A stretch of 64,000 nt of DNA from assembly GCF_000003815.2 (NCBI RefSeq), contig NC_049980.1, forward strand, positions 5,343,606 to 5,407,605, read 5' to 3'. The stretch comes from Branchiostoma floridae. Its lineage: Eukaryota > Chordata > Leptocardii > Amphioxiformes > Branchiostomatidae. This document shows, in pieces, positions 54,126-64,000 of the stretch (within the stretch, counting starts at the first letter, position 1; the number at the start of each line of letters is the position of its first letter). Position numbers and translations under genes: made by a program. The notes under the pieces were generated by a model, which saw only the letters and a list, made by a program, of their open reading frames with translations, was not told the DNA's origin and ran no database searches.

Positions 54126-54479
54126 CTGTGTACAATAACATGAAGAAGAAAAATAATGAATTTCTATCTTATATACAAAAATACAAATGTACGGTATATT
54201 ACCGGAAACTAATATCAAAGGAATATGAATTATGAAGCGAGAGAATTTGGCTTTTTTCTAAAGTCCTATGAATAAATGTTTCTTTGAAGTGACTACGTAC
54301 ATAATATAGGGCTATGTTGTCATTCAAATAGCAGTTAGGATGTACATCAATTAAGTGAATTATTTAGAATTCTTAACATGCCTTAGACTGATAGTCAATA
54401 AAGGAAGTTTCGTCTTCCAAAGAGAGTGCACTTACAAATTATAGCAAGTAAGATATTTTACCCATGAATACATCACGAT

Positions 54480-54625
54480 AGGTAACCTTAATCCGCGGGA
54501 TAACCTATATCTGTTGTTTTAACGGACGATGGCTTTAAACTTACCATTTGAAACCACCATCCGTCGACTTCATAGCCGTGAATACCCTTTTGAAACACAA
54601 CGGATATAGGTTACACGGCGGTTAA
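54480..54625. mobile_element. Imperfect foldback element
   Basis: GGATAACCTATATCTGTTGTTTT mirrors AACACAACGGATATAGGTTA, and CGGACGATGG mirrors CCATCCGTC. Confidence 0.7.
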
Positions 54626-54642
54626 AAGTGAACTAGCGTTAC

Positions 54643-54819
54643 CTGTACAACTTGGGATAGCCTCGCTCCATGTACGGTCAGCTCTGCAGGTGGCAGCGTT
54701 TCCTCCGTTCAGCTCGAAACCCTGGTTACAAGTAAACGTCACCACGTCCTGGTACGTATTGCGGTTGGGAGGATTGATCACCCCATTTGCCAGACTTGTC
54801 AGTTGCGGACACCGTACAG
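54643..54819 (-). CDS. Gene C exon 9: sushi domain
   Basis: 177-bp phase 1-1 exon: VRCPQLTSLANGV, NRNTYQDVVTFTC, CNQGFELNGGNA, IPSCT. The aromatic after G is Phe rather than Tyr. Confidence 0.91.
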
Positions 54820-54984
54820 CTGCAATAGCAAAATAACCTCGCTTAGTTAAATGGTAAGTGTAATGTTGAATCGGAACTATTTCTAACTCTTTCATATGTT
54901 GAGTTTTGACGTTTGAAGCTTATGTCTGAAACTCCCTCGTACACGGGGCCGCCGGCTTTACAATGCAATGTCTTGCGGCATTGT

Positions 54985-55105
54985 CCAAGCTAGGGCCAAA
55001 CCAGAGATTTCTAGAATCGACCTAGACGTCGGCTCACGGATTCGGAATTTGATCCAGATGGTCAAGTATGGGGGTTGCGCTACCACTTACGCCATGGGGA
55101 CAAGT
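54985..55105 (-). mobile_element. tRNA-like SINE head, degraded
   Basis: Minus strand: ATGGCGTAAGTGGTAGCGCA resembles an A box; a B-box-like GATCAAATTCCGAATCC follows at tRNA spacing. Confidence 0.45.
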
Positions 55106-55558
55106 GACGATATGGGCGGGGGCTTCTGATGATTTTTTGCTACACTTCCCTCTTTCACTCAGTTTTGTTATAATGAATATAGATTTATATTCCTTATAAA
55201 TTTAGGCAAACATTTGATCGTAAAACCTATCTGTTCCCACATTTTCAGTATCACAAAGAAGGGAGAAGAAATCGAACTCACTTAGTAGAATATGATTCTT
55301 GTGTTGCTGACATTAGAAATATCTTATGTATCTGTAAACTATCGTTCTGTTTCGACCTGTACGTAACCCGGTGGGTATATATGTACGATAAAGGTCTTCA
55401 TTCATTATATCTTATGTTGTCTTGTGCTCCAATGTACGTGTACGTGATATTTTGAATCATACAGAAAAATATTTTCGCACGCTGGTATTAGTCAGAATGT
55501 CATCCATATAAGCAAATCAGTATGGATTAATGAGGCTACAAAATAAATTTATCTTTAC

Positions 55559-55732
55559 GTATGCATGTAGCAACGGGATCGCTCCAAGTGCGGTCGGACT
55601 GGCAGGTAGCACTGGCGGCGCCGACCCTTTCGTATCCCAGGTCACAGGTGTACGTGACCACCGTCTGGTAGATGGTCGCTCCGGTACTCAGAGATCCGTT
55701 GTTTGGAGCTCTCAGTATAGGACATTGTACGG
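55559..55732 (-). CDS. Gene C exon 8: sushi domain
   Basis: 174-bp phase 1-1 exon: VQCPILRAPNNG, GATIYQTVVTYTC, CDLGYERVGAAS, VATCI. Donor GTAAAG. Confidence 0.91.
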
Positions 55733-56120
55733 CTGAAATGACAAAAAGTATTGCGGAAAAATGTAATGCCAATGGACTATAACACCGCATATTATGCAAT
55801 TATTTACCAATTTTATAAACTTCCTGGCACTTTTGACCAATTGCTGACGTCAATTGTTCGAAAGATCACGTGTCAATAAAACCACGTGCTTGTAACTCTA
55901 GCGAGTTTTCGTTTTGAAATGATTGGTAATCAGTATAGAACTTGAAGAAGGCGACAGTGGTCGTTGAAAACTTGATCCGTGTATTCCTTTGCGTTCGAAG
56001 AAGGTTTAGCATTGTACTATGATTACTAACTACACCTGTCAGATGAGCTTTAAACAATGATAATTTACAATAGGTGCATAACCTAATTATTGCAACATAT
56101 ATGTTATAACGTCATCTTAC

Positions 56121-56294
56121 GGCTACATGTTGGGACGTGGCTCCATGCCCCGTTAGCTTGGCACGTCACAACGGCGGCGGCGCTCAGTACGTATCCCGGG
56201 ATGCAGCTGAACGTCACCCGGTCTTGGTACGATGTCAACCCGGCAGGAGTAAGCGCTCCGTTCACTGGGGCCGATAACAATGGACACTGCACGA
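56121..56294 (-). CDS. Gene C exon 7: sushi domain
   Basis: 174-bp phase 1-1 exon: VQCPLLSAPVNGA, GLTSYQDRVTFSC, CIPGYVLSAAAV, AWSHVPTCS. One residue shorter after the Trp. Confidence 0.91.
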
Positions 56295-56395
56295 CTGGAA
56301 AACATAGAATGATATTATGAAGAAAACGTGCGGGTTTTCAAAAGAGAACTGGCAAAGTTTTCTTTTATATATACAATGACAACTGAAACCCCATT

Positions 56396-56725
56396 TAGGC
56401 TTAGGTCCCAATTGGAAAAGGGGCCCTACCGGGCAATTCAAGTTATTTTAAACTTATGGGCGTGACCACTACGTGGCACCGTAGAACACCTTGCGGCTCC
56501 TGAGGTATTTTTTTGGGACCGAGCGGGCCGGCACCGGGTTGAACTTAATTCGGACTTAAAATCGAACCCGGGTCTCGAAAACAAGCAGACGACAAAATCT
56601 GCCCGTGGGGAACACCGAGGGGTGCCCTTAGTATTCGGCAGTCCACCGGGACAAATTGGTAGTTTCGGGGCCCAACCTGGGCTACATCTCTGACGGGCAC
56701 TGGTGAAATTAGGACATAAGCCTTA
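56396..56725. mobile_element. MITE-B copy 3
   Basis: TTAGGCTTAGGTCCCAATTG and AATTAGGACATAAGCCTTA ends; interior ACACCTTGCGGCTCCTGAGG, GCACCGGGTTGA, ACCGAGGGGTGCCC as in copy 2. Confidence 0.85.
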
Positions 56726-57204
56726 CCCAAAGCTGGACATGGTTCCCGACCACCAGCCGACAGCAGCCGACCTAGCCCCAAAAACATTCCAAGCTAAGAT
56801 CGAGGAAAGATCGGGAGGCTATGTGTAACCTAGGCTTTAGATGGGGAAAGAGCTGGAACAAGCCAATATGGTTTCGGTTCTGTCCTCAGCTCGATTTCTG
56901 TTGTAATTTGTAAATTTTGCATAATACATGTAACTAAAAAAAGATAAGACAACACTAGAGAGGCAACATTTTCGTGAAAATGCATAATGTTTCCCGGCGG
57001 TTTTAACGGTCACTAGTCGACCGCTAAATTTTCATTGTAGCAACTTTTTGATTTCGCGAATCCACCCCCGTCACCCCCCTCCCTCTTACCGCGGCACTGA
57101 TTACTACTGCGGTACATTCACAAGCAAGCTGTTTCTTTACCAAAAAATGCGGGGTTTGATGTTGTAGTCTTATATCAAATGTATGTTTCAAAAGGAAAAA
57201 AAAA

Positions 57205-57290
57205 CTGAACCTCTTCGGATTCGAACCCGGGTTGATCCAGCAACAAAAGCGTACAAATCAGATGTTAGTACTCAACTATAACGCATAACT
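57205..57290 (-). mobile_element. tRNA-like sequence, probable SINE head
   Basis: Minus strand has GGGTTCGAATCCG (perfect B box) with a weak A-box-like TTATAGTTGAGTAC upstream. No convincing acceptor stem. Confidence 0.4.
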
Positions 57291-57745
57291 ACAATCGGGG
57301 GCTTTTAACAGGTATGCAAATGTATTGCAACAGGTCCGTTCATAATTTCCAAGATTCCAAGGTCCAATTGTCTGAAGATAAATATTTTTGTGTGAAAAGT
57401 TAGCGATGTCGTTCGTTCCATAGCGGGCAACTTCTTCCTAGAGCGCCTGCTTGGTTTGCTTGAAGGCATGGCCGATTGGCTGACGCCCGAGATTTTCGCT
57501 GCCGAGTTCCATTTTGTGTCCTGTGCGTTAATAGGTTCACTTCCGATGTATCCCAGAGAAAGTCAGATTTTAGCCAATCAAAAAGCTGGAAACGTAGACT
57601 GCATGTTAAATCTTCCATTTTTTTCTGAGTTTTGATTGGTCTGGTTGGAATATGCAAATATCTGTAGAGATGTTATATGTTTCTCCTTCGGGAAACATAA
57701 TAAGTCATTCACTAGCATGACTACATTAGTAATTTTCAGACGTAC

Positions 57746-57922
57746 CTGTACATGTCGGAACAGGTGCACTCCAGGTTTGGTCAGATTGGCAGGTAGTACT
57801 GGAGGCCCCGTTCAGCTGGTAGCCCGTGTTACAAGTAAACCCCACTATGTCCTGATATGAAGTGCGGCCGGGTGGATCCACTGCTCCGTTCGTTGGAGCC
57901 ACCAATGCCGGACATTGGACAG
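57746..57922 (-). CDS. Gene C exon 6: sushi domain
   Basis: 177-bp phase 1-1 exon without ATG: VQCPALVAPTNGA, GRTSYQDIVGFTC, CNTGYQLNGASS, VPTCT. No stops; acceptor AATCCAG, donor GTACGT. Confidence 0.9.
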
Positions 57923-58473
57923 CTGGATTAACAAGATTAAGGCAATGCTAAAAAGTTTTCTGTACAGACTTGAGATCACCACAAGATAGGACTCTTTGGC
58001 CATTCAGACGTTTGGGTTACACTTGGAATATGAAAGCAGCTTCTACCAGGAAAATGTTAAGAAGTTGACCAAATGCACACACCATAGGAGTTAACAGCCA
58101 CTCATAGAATACATTTGGCGACATAACTTACCGGCTATTGAGCCTGGTAGACGCTAGACTAACGTTATAATTATCAGAGGAACGATCATGAAGAAAGTTG
58201 TTTCAAAGATGTATAGTTCTAGCTTTCAGCATGAACCTAATCTCTACGCAGATCTACTTGGGGGAAAGACAAAGTAAGGGCATCTTCGACGAGTAGTTTA
58301 CGGATAGAATGCCTCTGGTGATTGCGTTTTGCCCTCTGTATACTGGCTAATGTCCTTTTTGGGAGAAAGTTGTAGAACAATTGGATGCTATCAAAAACAG
58401 CTGTTCTGCCATGACTTGGCCATCTAATTTTCTCGGATTTTCATCGTTCAGTTTCAAAAAGAATTCAACTCAC

Positions 58474-58650
58474 GTGTGCATGTGGCAACTGCAGCACTCC
58501 ATGCTCCATCAGCTTGGCACGTCACACTTGAGGCTCCGTTTCTCTCGTATCCCGTGTTACAGGTGACCGACACCACGACCGGGTAGGAGTTCGCACCGGT
58601 CGGATTCAGCGCTCCGTTGTTTGGGGTCGTCAACGTCGGGCATGTTACAA
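58474..58650 (-). CDS. Gene C exon 5: sushi domain
   Basis: 177-bp phase 1-1 exon: VTCPTLTTPNNG, GANSYPVVVSVTC, CNTGYERNGASS, VATCT. Donor GTGAGT. Confidence 0.91.
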
Positions 58651-58929
58651 CTGAAGAGACATAAAATTGCATTTTTCAATATCTTTTTTCTTTTTTTTTA
58701 TTCAGTTATACCACATTTGTGGATGACTTGACATTACAGATGACTATCACCTTTGCAAGATGTCAAACCGGAGATCAGACTGTAAGGTTTGAACCAGCCA
58801 TACCCGAAGGACCCCTGCTCTTTTCGATAAGTGCGGTGGGTTCTTTAACGTGACCAAGGTGTGACCCCCCCCCTCCCCCCCCCCTTATTTAACCTCCATT
58901 TAACGAGGAAGGCTGTGGCAGAAACTAGG

Positions 58930-59075
58930 TAATCATTTTTTCACCTGAGTGAAGTGAGAAATATCGTGTAAAGTGCATTTCCCAAGGGCACAAGATCGGT
59001 GAATTTGCGGGTTTCGAACTCGGGATCTCTTGGGCCTGAACACAAACCGCTGCCGACCACGCACGTCACACGATC
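58930..59075 (-). mobile_element. tRNA-derived SINE
   Basis: Minus strand: GTGACGTGCGTGGTCGGCAG, GATCCCGAGTTCGAAACCC (B box), CCCTTGGGAAATGCACTTTA and TTCACTCAGGTGAAAAAAT tail. The best-preserved copy in the window. Confidence 0.75.
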
Positions 59076-59166
59076 TCACACAGCCATATCAACAAGATGT
59101 TAAAAATTGTATTCATAAAATCATAGTTACGGCATCTTCACTGTGTTAATCATTCTATGTCCGCAC

Positions 59167-59343
59167 CTGTACATGTTGGAATCGCATTATTCCATGATCC
59201 GTCGGCTCGACACGTCAGAGTGGAGACTCCGCTCAGTCGGTATCCGGTGTCACAGTTGAAGTTGACCACATTGTTGTAAGAGTTCGCTCCGGCAGGACTC
59301 ACAGCTCCGTTCGCTGGGTCTGACAATACCGGACACTGCACAA
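59167..59343 (-). CDS. Gene C exon 4: sushi domain
   Basis: 177-bp phase 1-1 exon: VQCPVLSDPANGA, GANSYNNVVNFNC, CDTGYRLSGVST, IPTCT. Donor GTGCGG is weak. Confidence 0.9.
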
Positions 59344-59420
59344 CTAAACGCACAGGATGAAATCAATTTAGAAAAGACAACAAAATGGATTAAGATTTTT
59401 TGCATATTTCGACTACGTGT

Positions 59421-59525
59421 TCACTCACTCACTCACTCGCTCACTCACTCACTCACTCACTCACTCACTCACTCACTCACTCACTCACTCACTCACTCAC
59501 TCACTCGTTCATTAACTCTCACTCG
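59421..59525. repeat. (TCAC)n microsatellite
   Basis: About 25 TCAC units with a few changes. Confidence 0.95.
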
Positions 59526-59576
59526 GTCACTCAATCTCACGCACTTACTTATTACTCACTCACCCGCTTACCCAGT

Positions 59577-59820
59577 AAAGGTGGTATCTCACTACACTTG
59601 CGGCCCGGTGCGGCACTATGGAGTTCTATCACTGCCACACTGTTTTGTTATTTTCGCCGATTTAAAAAAAAAAAACTTAGACATTGCTTAATGCGTAAAA
59701 ATATGACTTAGAAGACAATAGAATACGCATGACGTAAGAAAATTCGTTATCTATCTCTGAAATTCGTTGAGTAATCTTTCGAACCCGCACCGGTGCCCCA
59801 AGTGCAGTGAAATACCCGAA
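59577..59820. mobile_element. MITE-A copy 4
   Basis: AAAGGTGGTATCTCACTACA and CGGTGCGGCAC on the left; CACCGGTGCCCC, AAGTGCAGTGAAATAC on the right. Core matches copy 1. It ends about 40 bp from gene C exon 3. Confidence 0.8.
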
Positions 59821-59860
59821 AATGATGAGGCGAAAGATTGAATATGATTCGTGAATATAC

Positions 59861-60037
59861 CTCTGCAAGTCGGAGTAGTTTCACTCCATCTTTGGTCAGC
59901 CTGGCAAGTAGCACTGGTGGCACCGTCTAATTCGTAACCTGTGTTGCAGAGGAACTGCACCACGTCCGAGAATGAGGTTGCTCCAGTCTGACTCAATGCG
60001 CCATTTACAGGGGCTGTCAATGGTGGGCACTGAACGG
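59861..60037 (-). CDS. Gene C exon 3: sushi domain
   Basis: 177-bp phase 1-1 exon: VQCPPLTAPVNGA, GATSFSDVVQFLC, CNTGYELDGATS, TPTCR. Donor GTATAT. Confidence 0.91.
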
Positions 60038-61367
60038 CTGCAGTAAAAATATAGTTTTGGTTACGTGAAGGGAATATAACGTGGAAAGGAATTATTCTGT
60101 CATGTAGAATTACTGTACTCGCCAAGCTGAAGTTCGTCTACGATTGCTTTTGATGTGTTATTTTTAGGCATTTTGTCGGACTTTCTATTTTGTATATTTT
60201 CTCCATGTCTAAAAGTCGTAACAAATGTAACATCTATTATCATAATACCGGTACGTTTACGACGATTTCTCTAGCCATACTGATTTGACAAATTGTCAAC
60301 GCATCATTTTCTCCAGTTACATGTTGTTGTTATAGGTTACCCTTGCCACTTCTTCTGTGTAACTTTTCTGCCACTCTTGTCCTGCTAAAAGCGTAATATT
60401 GTAATTGTAACACGCCGCGGAATTACACGGCGAACGGGCGCGTGGTTGGGAGGAGGTACAAAATACCGGTAGGAAGAAACACGGCACAATTAACTGCCGC
60501 TATGTACATTTATACATCCTCTGATGTTCCTTCCTTTTCTGTCAGTAAATGCATAAAACATAAACCTGCATGAGCATACAAAATGTCATGAGAAAACGGA
60601 CGTATACTGTCAAGAATTTTCATTTAACTTCTGTCCGTCACAACCGCTATGACGTAACACTTCACTGCTAGCGTAGATATAAAAATGGCGGGAAAATGGC
60701 TGCGTACGTTCAATTTTGCCCATTCAGTCTATAGATCCGGGCTATTATGCAACGGTTCTTCACACTTTTACATGAGTTGTAGGTCACCAACAGAAATTCA
60801 AGATTGTTGTTGAATCATGTTCGTCTTGTGCCGTGAGCATGTGTAATTATGATCTATATAAATTTGGCAATGAATGTGACAGTGTGTTCGTCCCACGACG
60901 AGCTGCCTTCGCCGAAATTAAAAAAAAAAGTATACTGAAAACTTTTGGCCTTGTTGTCTTCGAATGCATTGTTATCGATGCTTTGTAAATGGTGTATTGG
61001 ACACCTAGATGTCTGAAGTGTGCACAGCTCAGAAATAACTATTGTTGCATGTGTAGATCTCTTTAAGTTCCAGTATTTTTAATCTACCGGTATAAGTCTT
61101 ACTACCGGTATTATGCCAATGCATGTTATACAGTTACTACCAACTTTCTTCAAACAGTGACTGTTTTAATGGTAAAGTACATACCTCCAAAAGTACATAT
61201 CTACCCCTACTCGGCAAGGAGGTGGGGAGAGGGGTCAGATGATCTATACAAGCCTGACCTAATCTCGTGTTCTCTCGCGAGATCGAGACTTGGTCCTTCT
61301 CCGTGATTAAGATGTGCTGTCAGACATCGTAATTTTTTAGGAAAATTGGTTGGAAAAATCGGCTTAC
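60038..61367 (-). other. Gene C intron 2 (1.3 kb)
   Basis: No exon, RNA gene or recognisable repeat seen; AT-rich sequence with scattered ACCGGT words. Confidence 0.6.
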
Positions 61368-61544
61368 GTCTGCATGTCGGTAATGCGGCACTCCACGAGC
61401 GATCTGCCTGACACGTGATGCTAGAGACCCCATCTGGTACGTATCCCACGTTACAGTTGATCGTAACCGTGTTCGTGTAAGAGTTTGCTCCGGTAGGATT
61501 CCATACACCGTTTACTGGGGCAGTCAGCGTCGGACATGTTACAG
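61368..61544 (-). CDS. Gene C exon 2: sushi domain
   Basis: 177-bp phase 1-1 exon: VTCPTLTAPVNGV, GANSYTNTVTINC, CNVGYVPDGVSS, LPTCR. Canonical splice sites. Confidence 0.91.
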
Positions 61545-62302
61545 CTAAAAAGGGAAAGTATCTTGGTCAAAACATTTTGCCAATATCAACAAAAATACCG
61601 TGTACAATTGCCATGGATAGCAAAGACATCCTATCATATGGAACTCAAATTGCCAACTAAAAAAGGCAAACTGTCACAAAGCTACTTTACCCTGTTCTAT
61701 ACATGTAATGTCCGCTGTAACTGTACGTTGTTACTGATAGTAATTGTCGTATCTAAATTGCCTTGTTGCTTTATTTCAAATTTTCTATTATTGCAAGTTC
61801 TTAACAACGCATCGTGCAAAATTTGCAAAATTTTGTCTCGGTGACTGTATAGCTGATTGCATGCAAACGTTTGAAAGTTTGGAAGAATTGCATCTATGAT
61901 GTGCAATGATGGGATTGATAATTTCATTGTCTACACCTGTACATAATTATATTCGCCAACGACAGACATTGTCTTCCTTAAAATTAAAGCCAAACCGACT
62001 GTGTTACGAAACATTTAGGGATCCGATAATCCACGAAGCTACATTCTTTATTTGTTCCTAGCGAATATTTTCAATTAACCTCCAGCCAAACGTAGTTACG
62101 ACAATTTTCGTATTCTTATACGTACATGATACATTTCTCTGTACGTGCATGCGTGAATATTACATTTTTATAAGTATCAAAGTCGTCTTTGTTTTGTTAC
62201 ATTGGAACAGACGAAATCTCTTTCAGTTACTGTCTGTGTAGTTTATTTTAATGCACTTTGACGTTAATTGTTAGCATAGACCAAAATTTAAGGTCGTCTT
62301 AC

Positions 62303-62479
62303 GTGTGCATGTTGGAACAGCGTTACTCCATGTTCCGTCAGCTTGGCACGTCGTGGTTTCAGCGCCGTTCCGTACGTATCCAGTGTTACAGCTAAACGTG
62401 ACCACGGTGTTGTAGGAGGTAGTCCCCGTAGGAGTTAGCGCTCCGTTTGTTGGAGGAGTCAATACCGGACATTGTACAA
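62303..62479 (-). CDS. Gene C exon 1 in window: sushi domain
   Basis: 177-bp phase 1-1 exon: VQCPVLTPPTNGA, GTTSYNTVVTFSC, CNTGYVRNGAET, VPTCT. It has an acceptor (GTTTTAG), so earlier exons lie beyond 64000. Confidence 0.91.
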
Positions 62480-63308
62480 CTAAAACAAAGAATGATATCA
62501 GGAAAAGATTAGAATGGAATGTATGAATGAAATACCTTATCACGAGTCGGTACTATTTCAGGAAAGCATAATAATTGTAAAGCAGATGTACAATCCAATC
62601 TACAATGACTTATGTATGATGTTTGCTCATATATTGTGTAGATTCAACATCTCGCTTCGTACGGTAACTGTACGAGGGGTGACCAATAAGTTGAGACTCA
62701 AAAATGGTACACAACGCAAGTTTTGGAGCATAAGTATATAGTTTAGAGAGGTCAAGAGGTCAGCGGCCATGACAGGATGCCCAAAGGAGATTTGAAATCA
62801 AACTCAATCTTTGGTGAGAGAGGCTCCAATGGGCCTAAATATGAGCCATCCTAACCTTAGACAGGGTTTACAGTGTACTTTCTGTTTCCTTTTTATGTTT
62901 TGTTTGGTAGATAGCATGTTTTTCAAACCTAAACTTTGGAATCTTGGATAGTGCCCCCCTCCCACCCCACCATCACTGAAGAGGAGAGACTGTGCACCTT
63001 TTGCCAAGTTTATTTTTATTTCATCAACTTTTCCTTTGTTCTGTGCTCATCAACGCGTGACCTCAACCTGCCGAGGAGTAAACCTCATTGCAAAAAATCC
63101 TGCTATTTCCACGGGTGGCAGCTTGTTCGTGTGGCAAACATCGACAGACTGGTGACTTGGTACATCGAACGCCGCGGCTTCGCAGATGATTGGACTGACA
63201 TTGCAGTACAACAATGGGTAGGCGCACACGCCCCAGTTAGCGGGGAACCATGGAATGACAGGAGGAGTAGCGCCCCCTGCTCATTATTTAGCTTGAGAAA
63301 AACCAATC
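62480..63308. other. Intron and LINE 5' region
   Basis: No host exon seen. 62660-62690 (TACGAGGGGTGACCAATAAG) recalls a mariner-type terminal repeat, without a partner. From about 62950 the sequence is probably LINE 5' leader. Confidence 0.45.
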
Positions 63309-64000
63309 ATGAGAGCACAATCCGACAGCACTAGGGTTAAAGCCCCTATCGTTAACTCCAAGGGACCTGCACGCTCTTTTAGAAGCTATGACGAATTCTC
63401 CTCAAATCCGAAAGGAAGGGAGGGTTCCGACGGCAGTTCCCAAAGAGTCAGAATTCTTGAATGTCAACATCACCTAAATGTAGCTACTATGAATGTAAGA
63501 TCAATTAGACTGGAAAGTAAAAGACAGGAACTCGTCACTTTATGCAGCAACTTCTCCATTGAAATACTCGGAGTTGTAGACCACAAAATAGTACACAGGG
63601 ATGAGGATGAGACCATTTTATTCCACTCATATGGAAATTACTCCCTGATCACGACCTCTGCATGGAGAAATAGAAATGGTGCAGCAGCTGGAGGGGTAGG
63701 ATTGTTAGTTAGCAGAAAAGCAGAAAATGCTATGGCTGACATCAAGTCCTGGAACGAAAGGATCTTAATTGCTAACTTCACTAACTCAGGATTCCCCCCG
63801 CTTACAATCGTTGTTCATTACTCACCTGTAGAAGGGAGTAATAATGCAGATGAGCATTACAACAACTTACTGTCTGCGATACAGGAAATTCCAAAGCACA
63901 ACGTCTTGTTGGTCATAGGAGACTTTAACGCGCACTTAGGCAAAGATGTTACTCGTCATACTTACCATCAGTGTACCAACAAGAACGGTACAATGGTCAG
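63309..64000 (+). CDS. Non-LTR retrotransposon ORF, APE-type endonuclease (3' end outside window)
   Basis: Open plus-strand frame from ATG 63309 (stop at 63294 just upstream) to the window edge, 230 codons without a stop. After a basic N-terminal stretch it shows TMNVRSIR, EILGVVDHKIVH, TSAWRNRNGAAAGGVGLLVS, SWNERILIANF, TIVVHYSP and LLVIGDFNAHLG, the usual order of an apurinic-type endonuclease of LINE ORF2. RT would follow beyond 64000. The frame is intact so far, so the copy may be young. It lies antisense to gene C, probably in an intron. Confidence 0.88.
   Translation, partial: MRAQSDSTRVKAPIVNSKGPARSFRSYDEFSSNPKGREGSDGSSQRVRILECQHHLNVATMNVRSIRLESKRQELVTLCSNFSIEILGVVDHKIVHRDEDETILFHSYGNYSLITTSAWRNRNGAAAGGVGLLVSRKAENAMADIKSWNERILIANFTNSGFPPLTIVVHYSPVEGSNNADEHYNNLLSAIQEIPKHNVLLVIGDFNAHLGKDVTRHTYHQCTNKNGTMV

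Larger units (their letters stand above)
43332..62479 (-). other. Gene C: sushi-EGF-vWA-sushi membrane protein (5' end outside window)
   Basis: Minus-strand gene of 21 recognised coding exons. Order N to C: sushi x9 (62303 down to 54643), calcium-binding EGF x2 (54009, 53504), vWA in two exons (52678, 51713), divergent sushi (50977), EGF (49353), sushi x5 (48450, 47202, 46779, 45346, 44098), terminal transmembrane exon (43332). Phases fit throughout (1-1, with 1-0 and 0-1 across the split vWA). The first exon seen has an acceptor, so the start is beyond the right edge. Predicted type I membrane protein with large extracellular part. It could instead be two genes, with the sushi run upstream of 54643 separate, but no start or stop signal was seen between them. 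Confidence 0.75.

Noticed and set aside
63103..63306. Short minus-strand frame near the LINE start and a plus frame 62936-63334
   Set aside because: They overlap the probable LINE 5' leader, show no domain, and are in different frames from the endonuclease ORF.
1..64000. Bacterial features: operons, ribosome binding sites, CRISPR arrays, riboswitches
   Set aside because: The window is intron-bearing eukaryotic DNA; spaced repeats here are exon arrays or minisatellites, not CRISPR.

Overview
The window is eukaryotic genomic DNA, very probably from a lancelet (Branchiostoma) or a close invertebrate deuterostome. The reasons are intron-rich genes with one extracellular domain per exon, runs of sushi/CCP domains combined with von Willebrand A (vWA) and EGF domains, many short inverted-repeat elements, tRNA-derived SINEs and LINE fragments. 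The species call is inference. There are no bacterial features, CRISPR arrays or rRNA genes. Four assembly gaps (N runs) are present.

All recognised host coding sequence is on the minus strand and forms three related multi-exon genes, read from high to low coordinates. Gene C (62479 to 43332, 5' end outside the window) has 9 sushi exons, 2 calcium-binding EGF exons, a vWA domain split over two exons, a divergent sushi, an EGF, 5 sushi exons and a terminal exon with a transmembrane helix and stop. Gene B (34845 to 16851 or beyond) has a signal-peptide exon, a 30-bp microexon, a one-exon vWA, an EGF and 20 intact sushi exons plus one broken one. Gene A (14106 to 309, continuing out of the window) repeats that plan: signal peptide, 24-bp microexon, vWA, EGF and at least 8 sushi exons. 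A and B are tandem paralogues: exon order, exon lengths, intron 1 blocks and 5' flanks all match.

Almost every exon is symmetrical (phase 1 at both ends), so exons can be duplicated, lost or skipped without breaking frame. The sushi arrays are clearly still changing. Exon-plus-intron blocks repeat, including a four-exon unit with a spacing of about 4.0 kb. Truncated and transposon-broken exons lie among intact ones.

The expected products are secreted or membrane-anchored adhesion or recognition proteins with vWA, EGF and long sushi stalks, broadly like SVEP1/polydom or complement-related proteins. Gene function is inferred from domains only. The rest is introns and spacers full of mobile DNA: two named short-element families (called MITE-A and MITE-B here), several foldback elements, minisatellites, SINEs, two LINE 3' remnants, and the 5' part of a LINE open reading frame running off the right edge on the plus strand (63309-64000).
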